A stretch of 64,000 nucleotides of DNA, taken from Mesorhizobium shangrilense. Its GTDB lineage: Bacteria; Pseudomonadota; Alphaproteobacteria; Rhizobiales; Rhizobiaceae. The stretch spans positions 4,960,001-5,024,000 of the forward strand of contig NZ_JBEWSZ010000001.1 of assembly GCF_040537815.1 (NCBI RefSeq). The letters are read 5' to 3'. A model generated the notes under the pieces. The model made no database searches. It saw only the letters and a program-made list of their open reading frames with translations, and was not told the origin of the DNA. A program made the position numbers and the translations under genes. Each line of letters starts with the position of its first letter. The first letter of the stretch is position 1. Below are positions 1-8,744 of the stretch, piece after piece.

Positions 1-279
1 CGCCACTTCCAGTTCATGGACGACAAACGCCTTGATGCCCGGAGCACGGGGTTCCTCGTCGGGGCCTTGAATTTCGGCAAGGAGGCCGAGCGGGAAAAGG
101 AATACCGCGATAGTCTCGGCAGGCTTTTCGTTCCGAACGGTCCTGCCCGGCACATCACCCAGAGCGTCGCGGGCTTTCCGATATTCGAGATCCTGATCCT
201 GCCGATCAGACGATCCAGCCCCTCACAGCCGACGCTTCAGGGCAGTGCCGCGTCACCTGACAGCAGGCCTTTGCCATGA
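1..279 (+). CDS. C-terminal end of an unidentified protein (partial)
   Basis: The frame is open from the first base of the window and ends with TGA at 277-279, so only the last 92 codons are visible. The piece is polar, with no clear membrane segment or motif (it contains FLVGALNFGKEAEREKEY and ends SPDSRPLP). Its stop overlaps the ATG of the next gene by 4 bp (ATGA), which suggests translational coupling and a shared operon with the glycosyltransferase downstream. By context it could belong to the same lipid-linked sugar pathway, but I do not recognise the family. Confidence 0.5.
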   Translation, partial: RHFQFMDDKRLDARSTGFLVGALNFGKEAEREKEYRDSLGRLFVPNGPARHITQSVAGFPIFEILILPIRRSSPSQPTLQGSAASPDSRPLP

Positions 280-1448
280 ACAAGACATCCATCTCCCGGC
301 CGGCGGGCAGTTCAGCCGATACGCCATCCGAGCCGGAACTTCCGATGGCGGCGAACCAGAACAAGGGTGTCGAGCTGACCGTTGTCGTGCCCACCTTGAA
401 CGAGCGCGCCAATATCGAATTGCTGGTCGCCCGGCTGCACGAGGCGTTGCGGGGGATCGAATGGGAAGTCGTCTTTGTCGATGACGATTCGAAAGATGGA
501 ACGATCACGGCAATTCGCGACATTGCCGCCCACGACTTCCGGGTTCGTGGCATCAGGCGCATCGGCCGGCGCGGTCTCGCCGGCGCCTGCCTCGAGGGCG
601 CGCTGTCGAGTTCAGCTCCCATCGTCGCCATCATGGACGGAGACCTCCAGCATGACGAGAAATGCCTGCCCAGGATGCTCGAGATCATGCGCGGCGGCGA
701 AACCGATCTGGTTGTCGCCAGCCGGTACGGAAACGCGGGGAGCGCCGGCAGCGGATTGAGCCGGCTGCGTTCGAGCGGCAGCCGGCTGGCGACGCGTCTT
801 GCGCAATTGCTGCTGAAGACGCCGATCAACGACCCGATGAGCGGGTTCTTCATGCTGCGCCGGGATATCGTCGAAACGGTTGCGCCACGGCTTTCGCAAC
901 AGGGTTTCAAGATCCTGATGGACATCGCCGCGTCTTCGCCCAAGACCCTGCGCATCCGGGAAATCCCCTATGTGTTCGGTTCCCGCCTGCACGGGCAGAG
1001 CAAACTCGATTCCATGGTCGTGGCCGAATATCTGGGTCTGTTGATTGCCAAGGCGTCGGGCGACCTCATCTCGACACGCTTCCTCGCCTTCGGCCTGGTC
1101 GGCTCGCTTGGCGTTTTGGTTCATCTGTTCGTCCTGCATGCGCTCTTGCCGGACGGCCTGCCCTTCGCCATGGCCCAGACCATCGCCATGTTCACCGCAA
1201 TGGCGTTCAACTACACGCTGAACAATGCCTTCACCTATCGCGACAAGCGCCGGCGTGGCTGGCGCTTCCTGACCGGCTACGTCATGTTCGCGGCGCTGTG
1301 CAGTTTTGGTGTCGTGGCGGGCGTTGGTGTATCGGCGCTGCTCTACACCAGCCCGTCGCGCTGGTGGGTGGCGGGCTTGGCCGCGGCCGCTGTCGGCTCG
1401 GCGTGGAACTACATCACCAATTCCGCCATCACCTGGCGTACGCGTTAG
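276..1448 (+). CDS. Polyprenyl/dolichol-phosphate mannosyltransferase-like GT2 with C-terminal GtrA domain
   Basis: A 390-residue protein. Residues about 33-260 form a GT2 glycosyltransferase of the DPM1 type: VVVPTLNERANIE at the start of the fold, FVDDDSKDGT, and the metal/sugar-binding DGDLQHDE motif. Residues about 270-390 are a GtrA-like domain with four hydrophobic segments (from FLAFGLVGSLGVLVHL to the C-terminus). The family moves a sugar from a nucleotide donor to polyprenyl phosphate, and the GtrA part is thought to help flip or anchor the lipid-linked sugar, so the product acts at the inner membrane. The ATG overlaps the preceding stop. Donor sugar and final acceptor (LPS, lipid A or other glycan) cannot be told from sequence. 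Confidence 0.85.
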   Translation: MNKTSISRPAGSSADTPSEPELPMAANQNKGVELTVVVPTLNERANIELLVARLHEALRGIEWEVVFVDDDSKDGTITAIRDIAAHDFRVRGIRRIGRRGLAGACLEGALSSSAPIVAIMDGDLQHDEKCLPRMLEIMRGGETDLVVASRYGNAGSAGSGLSRLRSSGSRLATRLAQLLLKTPINDPMSGFFMLRRDIVETVAPRLSQQGFKILMDIAASSPKTLRIREIPYVFGSRLHGQSKLDSMVVAEYLGLLIAKASGDLISTRFLAFGLVGSLGVLVHLFVLHALLPDGLPFAMAQTIAMFTAMAFNYTLNNAFTYRDKRRRGWRFLTGYVMFAALCSFGVVAGVGVSALLYTSPSRWWVAGLAAAAVGSAWNYITNSAITWRTR

Positions 1449-1506
1449 GTTTCCAGCGAGACGCCGAAGGCGGATCAGTCCTCTCGGTGCGTCGCCTGGG
1501 GCTCCC

Positions 1507-1761
1507 TCACGGGGCAGGGTGGATGCGCGAAGCCGCGAATTTGCCGGCCTTCGTTGAATAGGTGACGACCACCCTCTCACCGACCTTGAGTGTTTCGGCT
1601 TCGATGCCTTCCGGAAGCGTGAAGGTCTTGCCGTCCGACAGGGTGATCGAGTCACCCTTCTTGTCGATGCTTGCGATGGTGCCGGTGGCCGTCTTCGCGA
1701 AAGCAGTGGTTGAGGATGCCATTGCCAGCATCATTGTGGCCGCGATGATTGATCTCTTCAT
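1507..1761 (-). CDS. Small secreted DUF1344 family protein
   Basis: An 84-residue protein starting MKRSIIAATMMLAMASS, a typical Sec signal peptide with a predicted cut near AFA-KTATG. The mature part (GTIASIDKKGDSITLSDGKTF and following) matches the DUF1344 pattern of small periplasmic beta-rich proteins found in Rhizobiales. The frame is open upstream, but the ATG at 1761 has GGGAAA just before it and begins the signal peptide, so I chose it. A TTAC-type box (1879-1892) lies 117 bp upstream. The gene is alone on its strand between the GtrA gene and the ABC permease. Its role is unknown; the family is assigned by memory of its motif pattern. Confidence 0.75.
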   Translation of the reverse strand: MKRSIIAATMMLAMASSTTAFAKTATGTIASIDKKGDSITLSDGKTFTLPEGIEAETLKVGERVVVTYSTKAGKFAASRIHPAP

Positions 1762-1840
1762 TTTCGTTTCCCGCGTGGTTTCGTGCCCGGGCGCCTTGAG
1801 CCCCGGCATCATGTCCCTCACCTGGAGGACGATGGGTCGA

Positions 1841-1895
1841 GCTTAGGCCGCGGAGTTTTCGGCAGGCTGGCCGTGATTTTACAAATGCGTAAATG
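1841..1895 (-). promoter_or_regulatory. TTAC box A with -10-like hexamer, promoter of the DUF1344 gene
   Basis: The core TTACAAATGCGTAA is at 1879-1892 (plus-strand reading). On the minus strand it is followed after 31 nt by CCTAAGC (1847-1841), a -10-like element. Box C at 9950 has the same geometry, with CCTATTG 31 nt after its core. The box is an imperfect palindrome (TTAC-N6-GTAA) and one of four related copies in the first 10.3 kb. It is most likely a response-regulator operator; that is inference. Confidence 0.55.
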
Positions 1896-1907
1896 TGCGG
1901 GGATACA

Positions 1908-4550
1908 TCAAAGATCCCGCAGGTGCTCGGCATCATGCGTGGAAGATGACCTGGCGGACAGGACCGCGACTATAACGGAGGCGGTCACCAGGCAGAGCAC
2001 GACGGCCAGATAAGCCCAGGGAATCGAGAGTGTTTCGGGTGGGGGATCGAAGACGCCGGTCAGAAGCTTCACCAGCATCCAAGCGGTGAGGACGCCCGAC
2101 AGGAGGCCGAAAACCAGGCCGCCGGCAAGAATGAGGATGCCTTCGCTCCACAAAAACGCGGCCAGTTGCCGGGGTTTAGCGCCGATGGCGCTCAGTATGG
2201 CGAAGTTCCGGCGGCGCTCGATGAATCCCAGCGCCAGCATCAAACCGGCAGCGGCCGCCGCCATGACGACGGAGAAGCCCAGTTCGATCGTCGTCAGGCC
2301 GCCAAGGTCGACGGCGGTCAGGCTCGACCCGATGAGATGGGCGGCCTGGCCGATATCGGTGATCTTCAGCGATGGTTCGGCAGCCAGGGTCGAGGCCGCC
2401 TGTCTTGCGAGAGCCGTCGGATCGTTCCTTGCCCGCATGAGCACGTATTCAGACGCGTCTGATCCGGTCATGCGGGCCACATAGGCCGCGTTGGCGACGA
2501 GAAAGGAATCCTTTGGCGCGGTCGGAAATTCACGCGCCACGCCGACGAACCTGAAGGCCACCGGATGATACTGGTGATCCCCGGCATTCATAAGCCGCAG
2601 GTTGATGGTGTCGCCTTGCTGAAGCTGGAAATCCTGCACGGTCTCTTGCGACACCAGGACGCCATCAGGTGTCGCGGCGAGCCGATCCAGCATGCCGGCC
2701 GCGCTGCCGCCGCTGAAATAGGCATCCGAGAGATGCGTGGCGCGGCCGATGCGAGCGGGATCGATGCCGTAGAGATCCTGCAGGTCGGCACCGACATAGG
2801 CGAAGCGATGCTGCATGGGTTCCGCCGCCGCCGCTTCGGGCAGCGTGGCCAGGACCGCCAGATGTGTCCCGGCCGGCTTTTGCGACGTACCTTGGACGGT
2901 GACGTCGGATCCGTTGGTCAATTCGGCATCGATGCGCGACTGCGCATTGTAGGTGGTGTTGAAGATCGCGGTCGACGTGGCGAACGAGATGGCCAGCGCG
3001 GTCATGGCGATGCCGATGGTCAGTCGCTCGGATTGCCGCGACAACGCGGCCGAAACGAGGGACGTGAGAGGTCCGCAGACAGGCGCGATGATTGCGCGAA
3101 GGATCTGGCCGTTCCGCGAGATGACGGAGCCCGACAGCCGCATGGTCAGCAGTGCCGTGCCCAGCCAGAACAGGGCGGGGGCGATAAACGCCTTGTAGTC
3201 GACGGATGTTGCGGCCACGCCTTCGGGGGCGAGCACGATCTGATATCCGGTGCTCGCCGACTGCCAGAAGAACAGCGCCGAGGCGACGAGCAACAACACA
3301 TCGAGCCACAAGCGCCGCCAGAGCGGCTTTCCCGTCCGCGGGACGGCTCGGCGCGCAGCGCTGACGGTGACCCAGCGGGCGTCCCGCCAGGCGGGAACCA
3401 GAAAGGCGACGAAACCAACGAGCAACCCCGTTGCGCCGACCAGAAGCAGCGTCAGGCCGTTCGGTGCCAGGCTCGAGAACATGGTCCCGAAAAGCACGGC
3501 CGCGCCAATACCGAGCACGGTGCCGCCGATCGCGGCAGTGGCGGCCTCCGTAGCGGACAGCGACAGGACCATTCGCGTCGTGGCGCCACGAATCCGAAGC
3601 AGCGCCTGTTCCATCCGCCGCCGCGTCGCACCCGACGATGTCACCGCAAAGGTCAGCACCACGGCCAGCGCGATGCCGGGCAATCCAAGAAACAGAAACA
3701 GCACGGACGCATAGAGTGCATCCTCGCGGACCGCTCCGAGGCGAGTGCCGAGATTGTCGGCGACCAGAGCCTGACCCACGAGCCGCGCCTCGAGATTGTT
3801 CTCCGCGCGAGTGACGAAAGTGTAAGCCGAGACCGGGTCAGGCGGGAGCGCGTCATGTTCGAGGCGCACGTGCAATTGCAGCCGGGTGGTATCGGGACGC
3901 GTCTTCTGCTGGGGATCGAACAATTGCTGCCAGTCTTGCAGAGGCAGGATGAGCACGTTGTCCGGCGGGGCCTGCGGGGCAGCCTGAGGCGGCAACCCGA
4001 CTGCCTGGAAGAGCGAATCGGCATCGGGCAGGTCGATGACACCGGCGACCTTGACGTTCGCCGCGGGCTGGCCGATCCGATTGACCGAGATGGTGTCGCC
4101 CGGGCTGACGTGGAGATTGGCCGCCGTCTGTTGTGCGATCAGCACGCCGTCCATGCCGCCCGAAAGCTGGCGCACTTCCGCCGGGAAGTCATTCAAATAG
4201 CCATCGTCGAAGGCGATGACTTGTCCGGGTCCTGTGGTCTGTGTCGTGCCGCCGGCCTGAGCTTCGAAGCCGGCGACATCCGCATAGTGGACCTGATGGA
4301 CGGCCTTGACCCGCGCCGCGTCGTCCAGTGCCTTGCGGATTGGAGCCGTATCGAATCCGGAGATCAGCTGGACCTGCCAGTCGATCGGCACGGCCGAGAT
4401 GGCGCGTGCGGTCATCGAGTTACCAGCATTGACAAGAAACAGCCCGACAACCGCGAGAAGGGCAACTGTCAAAGCCACACCGGCAATCGCGCCCATGACA
4501 CGAAGCAGGCGGCGCGCCAGTATGCCGCGCATCCAGAGCAAGAGCATCAT
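1908..4550 (-). CDS. ABC transporter permease with two FtsX domains (MacB/LolC-type superfamily)
   Basis: An 880-residue membrane protein. It has an N-terminal transmembrane helix (about 10-43), a large extracytoplasmic region (about 45-275), a three-helix FtsX block (about 280-390), a short linker and more helices (about 410-520), a second extracytoplasmic region (about 530-750), and a final three-helix FtsX block (about 760-865). Permeases of this type do not move substrates through a classic channel: they transmit ATPase motion to the periplasm (lipoprotein extraction, peptide or lipid export, or signalling). The start overlaps the upstream ATPase stop by 4 bp. The gene is last in an apparent operon of secreted protein, ATPase, ATPase, permease. 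The substrate is unknown. Confidence 0.85.
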   Translation of the reverse strand: MMLLLWMRGILARRLLRVMGAIAGVALTVALLAVVGLFLVNAGNSMTARAISAVPIDWQVQLISGFDTAPIRKALDDAARVKAVHQVHYADVAGFEAQAGGTTQTTGPGQVIAFDDGYLNDFPAEVRQLSGGMDGVLIAQQTAANLHVSPGDTISVNRIGQPAANVKVAGVIDLPDADSLFQAVGLPPQAAPQAPPDNVLILPLQDWQQLFDPQQKTRPDTTRLQLHVRLEHDALPPDPVSAYTFVTRAENNLEARLVGQALVADNLGTRLGAVREDALYASVLFLFLGLPGIALAVVLTFAVTSSGATRRRMEQALLRIRGATTRMVLSLSATEAATAAIGGTVLGIGAAVLFGTMFSSLAPNGLTLLLVGATGLLVGFVAFLVPAWRDARWVTVSAARRAVPRTGKPLWRRLWLDVLLLVASALFFWQSASTGYQIVLAPEGVAATSVDYKAFIAPALFWLGTALLTMRLSGSVISRNGQILRAIIAPVCGPLTSLVSAALSRQSERLTIGIAMTALAISFATSTAIFNTTYNAQSRIDAELTNGSDVTVQGTSQKPAGTHLAVLATLPEAAAAEPMQHRFAYVGADLQDLYGIDPARIGRATHLSDAYFSGGSAAGMLDRLAATPDGVLVSQETVQDFQLQQGDTINLRLMNAGDHQYHPVAFRFVGVAREFPTAPKDSFLVANAAYVARMTGSDASEYVLMRARNDPTALARQAASTLAAEPSLKITDIGQAAHLIGSSLTAVDLGGLTTIELGFSVVMAAAAAGLMLALGFIERRRNFAILSAIGAKPRQLAAFLWSEGILILAGGLVFGLLSGVLTAWMLVKLLTGVFDPPPETLSIPWAYLAVVLCLVTASVIVAVLSARSSSTHDAEHLRDL

Positions 4551-5227
4551 GCCGCCATGCCCCCCGGGCGTCCCTTGAGCAGCCTGCCGTGATCCATGGT
4601 CCAGCGCGTCGCCATTCGAGCCGCCACCGCCTCGTCATGCGTCGCCACGACCAGGGCCACGTCCGTCCCCTCGAGGTGCCGCAGCACGGTGTCGAAGAAC
4701 AGATGCGCGGTCTTGCTGTCCAGCTGGCCGGTCGGCTCGTCGGCGAGGACGAGTTTTGGTCCTATGACCAAGGCCCGCGCCATCGCTATCCGCTGCGCTT
4801 GCCCGCCGGACAATTCCTCCGGCAATTTGTCGGCAAGTTCGGCAAGGCCGAACGATGCAAGCAGCGATGCTGCTGTACCATCGGTGGTGGCATCCCCGCC
4901 GGCCAGGACCAGCGGCAGGCTGACGTTCTGGGCCGCGGTGAGGGCAGGAAACAGACTGGGTGTTTGAAACACGAGGCCAATCTGGCGCGGCCTGAGTTCC
5001 TCGAAAGACCCGAGCCCCGGCCATTCGATCTCGCCGGTCGTCGGCTTGTCCAATCCGCCAAGGATATGGAGGAGCGTTGTCTTGCCGCTGCCGGACGGTC
5101 CGACGAGGGCGATGCGAGAACCCTTGGCGACCTCGCAGTCGACATCACGCAGGACGGTGATCTGCTGGGCGGTCCCGTCATGAAAGTCCCGGCCGAGGCC
5201 CTTGCCGAGGACGAGTGCGTCAGTCAC
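4547..5227 (-). CDS. ABC transporter ATP-binding protein (LolD/MacB type), second of two
   Basis: A 226-residue nucleotide-binding subunit. Visible motifs are Walker A GPSGSGKTT (about 43-51), Q-loop LVFQTPSLF, signature LSGGQAQR, Walker B LVLADEPTGQLD and the switch histidine in VVATHDEA. The apparent start is GTG at 5225-5227 and overlaps the preceding ATPase gene by 8 bp; the stop overlaps the permease start by 4 bp, so the three are translationally coupled. It should bind the FtsX-type permease encoded next to it. With the other ATPase it may make a heterodimer that energises the single 880-residue permease. Confidence 0.88.
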   Translation of the reverse strand: MTDALVLGKGLGRDFHDGTAQQITVLRDVDCEVAKGSRIALVGPSGSGKTTLLHILGGLDKPTTGEIEWPGLGSFEELRPRQIGLVFQTPSLFPALTAAQNVSLPLVLAGGDATTDGTAASLLASFGLAELADKLPEELSGGQAQRIAMARALVIGPKLVLADEPTGQLDSKTAHLFFDTVLRHLEGTDVALVVATHDEAVAARMATRWTMDHGRLLKGRPGGMAA

Positions 5228-5882
5228 GGACGATCCTCCCGTCCTTAAGCCTGATCACCCGGTCGGCCCTTTGCGCCAGCGCCTTGCTGTGCGTTGCAAG
5301 CAGTGTCGCCAGGCCCGCCTCGCGCCGGGCCTCGAAATGCCCGATAAGCCGTGATTCCGTGTCGCGATCGACCTCCGCCGTCGGCTCGTCGGCAACCAGG
5401 ATGGGAGGGTCGGCGGCCAGCGCCACGGCAAGCCCGGCACGCGCCGTTTCGCCACCGGAAAGTTCGCTGGGGAACGCCGCCGCGCGATGCAAAAGGCCTA
5501 CGCTCTCCAGCAGGGGCGCGATCCGTTCCCTGTCCTCTTTTTCCGCCAGAAGCATCTGCAAGCGGAGGTTCTGCTCCACGGTCAGATGTCCGAACAGGTT
5601 GCCGGACTGGAGGAGGATGCCGAAACTTCCCGCGCGAATACGGGTGCGCTCGGCTTCGGACCGTCTGGTCAGCCGCACCCCCGACACGTCCACATGGCCA
5701 CCGTCGGGCTCATCCAGCCCGGTTACGCAGGACAGCAGCGTGGATTTGCCGCTTCCGGACGGCCCTGTCAGCGCTACGATTTCGCCGGCGCCCAGATGGA
5801 AACTGACGCCGCGCAGCGCGGCTGTCTCATCATCCCCGATGTGAAAGAACCGGTAGAGCTCGTGCGCGTCCAGCGCATGCAT
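5220..5882 (-). CDS. ABC transporter ATP-binding protein (LolD/MacB type), first of two
   Basis: A 220-residue nucleotide-binding subunit with Walker A GPSGSGKST (40-48), Q-loop LLQSGNLF, signature LSGGETAR (141-148), Walker B ILVADEPTAEVD (161-172) and H-loop ATHSKA. The signature variant (LSGGE rather than LSGGQ) differs from its neighbour, so the two ATPases are not recent duplicates. It begins one base after the stop of the secreted protein gene and overlaps the next ATPase by 8 bp. It most likely forms one half of the ATPase dimer of this FtsX-type system. Confidence 0.88.
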   Translation of the reverse strand: MHALDAHELYRFFHIGDDETAALRGVSFHLGAGEIVALTGPSGSGKSTLLSCVTGLDEPDGGHVDVSGVRLTRRSEAERTRIRAGSFGILLQSGNLFGHLTVEQNLRLQMLLAEKEDRERIAPLLESVGLLHRAAAFPSELSGGETARAGLAVALAADPPILVADEPTAEVDRDTESRLIGHFEARREAGLATLLATHSKALAQRADRVIRLKDGRIVRD

Positions 5883-5883
5883 C

Positions 5884-6489
5884 TCATTTCCACCGAAACG
5901 AGCTGGACATCAGCTGCCATTGGTCGACATTGTCCGCGCCCTTCGGCGCATAGAGCTCGAGCGTGACAAGCTTGCCATCCTTGAAATAGAGATAGCGCTC
6001 GTTCTCCAGGCGAACCTGCTTGTTGGTCACGGCATTGGGTTCGGAGTTGGACGTATAGACGATGCGGATCGCCGAACCCGCCGGCAGCTTGACGGCCTTG
6101 ACCGCGGTCACGCGGACGGCTCGTCCGGCAGCCTCCAGTTTCTGAACGTAGTCGGCCTTGGTGCTCTCGACAGTCGGGGCAGCGTCAGCCTTGGAGATGG
6201 AGAGGACAACGCCGTCAAGCTTGTCCACGAAGCTTGCCCCGTCGGCACGGTCCGATCGCGCCCAGCCTTCCGGAACCTTCAAGGCAAAACCTCCGGGCGA
6301 CGTGTAGTCGATGAAGACCTGCGTGTCGGGGATATCGCCGGGAGGGTTCTTTTCGGCCTGGACGGCAACTTCGGCGGCGAGCACCGGGTGGCTTCCAAGG
6401 CCCGCAACGAACAGGCCGGCGATACCTAACCAGGTTGCGAGAATGATCCCGGCCAGGCAGTGGCAGATTCTGTAACGGGTGCGCAGCAT
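5884..6489 (-). CDS. Secreted protein heading the FtsX-type ABC operon
   Basis: A 201-residue protein with an N-terminal signal segment (MLRTRYRICHCLAGIILATW, cleavage expected near VLAAEV) and a soluble domain: a beta-rich stretch with GGFALKVPEGWARSD, typical of PsbP/DUF1795-like folds, ending QLMSSSFRWK. I chose ATG 6489 because a -10-like CATATT (6533-6528) lies directly in front of the alternative ATG at 6525, which would leave no leader for that start. An AAAAAGG stretch precedes 6489. As the first gene of the ABC operon it may be the periplasmic partner or client of the transporter. No enzyme motif is visible. Confidence 0.65.
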   Translation of the reverse strand: MLRTRYRICHCLAGIILATWLGIAGLFVAGLGSHPVLAAEVAVQAEKNPPGDIPDTQVFIDYTSPGGFALKVPEGWARSDRADGASFVDKLDGVVLSISKADAAPTVESTKADYVQKLEAAGRAVRVTAVKAVKLPAGSAIRIVYTSNSEPNAVTNKQVRLENERYLYFKDGKLVTLELYAPKGADNVDQWQLMSSSFRWK

Positions 6490-6526
6490 CTTGTGCGGCC
6501 TTTTTTGGTCGAACAGAGAATGCATT

Positions 6527-6581
6527 CAATATGCAGCGGCAATCTTACGTCTATGTCGCCAAGATCATACGGATTTGTAAG
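6527..6581 (-). promoter_or_regulatory. TTAC box B, promoter of the ABC-FtsX operon
   Basis: Read on the minus strand the core is TTACAAATCCGTAT (6580-6567), followed after about 33 nt by CATATT (6533-6528), a plausible -10. It lies between the histidine kinase stop (6606) and the secreted-protein start (6489). The last base breaks the palindrome seen in the other three copies. It has the same orientation relative to its gene as box D, and the opposite of boxes A and C. Confidence 0.5.
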
Positions 6582-6605
6582 CTTTTCTCGTGGCCACCGT
6601 ATCTA

Positions 6606-7976
6606 TCAGGTCAATGACCTGGCCCTTGGAAAACTCACGATTACTGCCAGTCCAGGACGGCAATCCTCAAGTGCGACGGTAGCCCCATGCAGATCGACTA
6701 TGGCCCGCACAAGGCTGAGGCCAAGGCCGCTGCCGGGCGTCGTCCGGCTGTCGTCGAGCCGATAGAGCCGTTGAAACACCTTGTCGTGCTCCTCGGCCGG
6801 AATTCCGGGCCCATTGTCGCTGACCTTCGCAAGAATATGGTCAGCGTGCAGGGTCACGGCCAGTTCGATGGCAGTGCCTTCGGGACAGTGCCGCAAGGCA
6901 TTTTCAACGAGATTGGCAAACAGCTGCGTCAGCAGCTCACGGTCGCCGTGAATCTGGCTTTCAGAATCCGGAAGCACCGTTGCCGACAAGGACTTTCCGT
7001 CGTCCTCGGCCACGTCGGCGTAGATCTCGGCGATCGTTTCCACCACCGCGCTGAGATCCAGATCGGTGAAGCGCGCCTTGCGCGCGCCAGCCTCGATCTG
7101 GGCGATGCGCAGCAAAGCGTCGAAGGTCTCGTTGATCTGGGCGCCCTCGGCTTGCGCTTCCGCCAGATCGTCCGAAACCTCCTGGCCGGATGCGGTTTTC
7201 TGTGAGGCGACATCCAGGATCAACTGGAGACGGTTCAATGGCGTCTTCAGATCATGGGCGATATTGGTGCTCACCTGCCTCATGCCGTCGACCAGCGCCG
7301 ACAGTCGTTCGAGCGCGGCATTGACCTGGCCGGACACGACGTCGATGTCGTCACCATTCCCGATCAGCGGGATGCGGGCGTCGAGCTTGCCGTGCGAAAC
7401 GTCGACCATGGTCGACGCGATGCCGTCGAGGCGGCGCTGGACGCGCGACGCCAGCAGGGCGCCGCCGGTCACGGCGAGGCCGGTGATGATGAGCGTCCCC
7501 CAGCCGAAACTCATCAGGACGATCGTCTCCAGCTCCTCGGTTTCCGAAAGGCTGAACGCGACGGTGAGGTTGTTTGCGCCGACCGAGCCGGAATAGGCTC
7601 GATACTGGACACCGGAAGGTACTCCCGGAATCGCCGCCCTGAACAGGGAAAAACCGTCGGGAAGGCCGGCCGCGGTAAAATTCCCGGCCAGGTGATTGCC
7701 GTCGGGCCCGGTCAGGGAGAAGATCTGTTCCTTGATCGTGCTGAGCTTGGAATGGCTGTCGACCGTGGAAATCAGATCTTCCAAGTCGCCATCGGAGTAA
7801 GTCGCCGCAACGACCGAATAGGTTTCGGTGATTGATTCGTCGAGACGATCGGCAAGGTCGGCACTCATCATCTGGTAGACGATGGCGCCCGACAGCACGA
7901 AGGCAAGCACGAACAGGAATGCGAACGTCAAGGCAAGCCGGAATGGCGTGCTGCGAAGCAGGCTAAACCGGTGCAT
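6606..7976 (-). CDS. Two-component sensor histidine kinase
   Basis: A 456-residue kinase with transmembrane helix 1 (about 13-35), a periplasmic sensor region of about 115 residues, helix 2 (about 152-175), a HAMP linker, and a HisKA domain with the phospho-acceptor His241 in NIAHDLKTPLNRL. The HATPase domain has N box LVENALRH, G1 DNGPGIP and G2 GSGLGLSLV. It overlaps the response-regulator gene by 14 bp, so the two proteins are a cognate pair. The sensor domain has no cysteines or metal-rich motif that would name a ligand. Its neighbours suggest it watches the envelope. Confidence 0.92.
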   Translation of the reverse strand: MHRFSLLRSTPFRLALTFAFLFVLAFVLSGAIVYQMMSADLADRLDESITETYSVVAATYSDGDLEDLISTVDSHSKLSTIKEQIFSLTGPDGNHLAGNFTAAGLPDGFSLFRAAIPGVPSGVQYRAYSGSVGANNLTVAFSLSETEELETIVLMSFGWGTLIITGLAVTGGALLASRVQRRLDGIASTMVDVSHGKLDARIPLIGNGDDIDVVSGQVNAALERLSALVDGMRQVSTNIAHDLKTPLNRLQLILDVASQKTASGQEVSDDLAEAQAEGAQINETFDALLRIAQIEAGARKARFTDLDLSAVVETIAEIYADVAEDDGKSLSATVLPDSESQIHGDRELLTQLFANLVENALRHCPEGTAIELAVTLHADHILAKVSDNGPGIPAEEHDKVFQRLYRLDDSRTTPGSGLGLSLVRAIVDLHGATVALEDCRPGLAVIVSFPRARSLT

Positions 7977-8640
7977 GCAGGCTGTAGCCGGTGTTGCGGA
8001 CGGTATGGATGAGCGGGACCTCGAAAGGTTTGTCGATCTTGGTGCGCAGCCGGCTGATATGGGTCTCGACGACGCTCGTCTTGGGATCGAAGTGGAAATC
8101 CCAGACGCGTTCCAGCAGCATGGTGCGGGTAATCACCCGTCCTTCGCCGCGCATCAGGACCTCCAACAGGCTGAACTCGCGTGGCTGAAGCTCGATGGCG
8201 TGACCCTGCCGGGTGACACGGCGCATGATCAGATCCATCTCGAGGTCGGCGACCCGCAACGTGGTCTTCTGTTCCTGCGCCGCCGGACGGCGGCCAAGCG
8301 CATTGATGCGGGCAAGCAGTTCGGAAAAGGCGAATGGCTTGACGAGATAGTCGTCGCCACCCGCCTCAAGTCCTTCAACGCGGTCGTCGACGCCGCCGAT
8401 CGATGTCAGGAAGATTGTCGGCGTGCGCACGCCGGCGGCGCGGATCGCCTTGATCATGGACAGGCCGTCCAGGCCGGGGATCATCCGGTCCGCTATGATC
8501 ACGTCATAGGACCCGCGTGTCGCGGCAAACAGGGCATCATGCCCGTTGCGCAGCAGATCACAGACATGACCGGCCTCGCTCAGGCCTTTCATGACGTAGT
8601 CGGCCGTTCGCGGGTCGTCCTCAATGAGAAGAAGGCGCAT
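7963..8640 (-). CDS. OmpR/PhoB-family response regulator
   Basis: A 225-residue regulator. The receiver domain (1-about 118) has the acidic pocket IEDD, phospho-acceptor Asp51 (IIADRMIPGLDG), Thr/Ser79-80 and Lys101 (LVKPF). The winged-helix domain (about 128-225) ends VIHTVRNTGYSLHAPV, typical of the QseB/CopR/PmrA subgroup. It is paired with the kinase by a 14-bp overlap. I propose that it binds the TTACAnnTnCGTAw boxes found in this 10-kb block. No box lies directly before this gene; it may be read from box C through the DUF347 gene, which would give autoregulation. Confidence 0.92.
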   Translation of the reverse strand: MRLLLIEDDPRTADYVMKGLSEAGHVCDLLRNGHDALFAATRGSYDVIIADRMIPGLDGLSMIKAIRAAGVRTPTIFLTSIGGVDDRVEGLEAGGDDYLVKPFAFSELLARINALGRRPAAQEQKTTLRVADLEMDLIMRRVTRQGHAIELQPREFSLLEVLMRGEGRVITRTMLLERVWDFHFDPKTSVVETHISRLRTKIDKPFEVPLIHTVRNTGYSLHAPV

Positions 8641-8744
8641 GATCGTTCCGGTCCGTTGCCGATGCCTTGTCGAAACGTGATGCTAGCATCGGCACACACA
8701 GGTTCCTAGGATATCCGGGGCGCCCTGTCTTGACGCTCCTTGCC

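Noticed and set aside
2565..4592. 675-codon open frame on the plus strand
   Set aside because: It is antisense to the FtsX permease, rich in Arg/Gly/Gln, with no domain motif. It is a GC-rich shadow frame.
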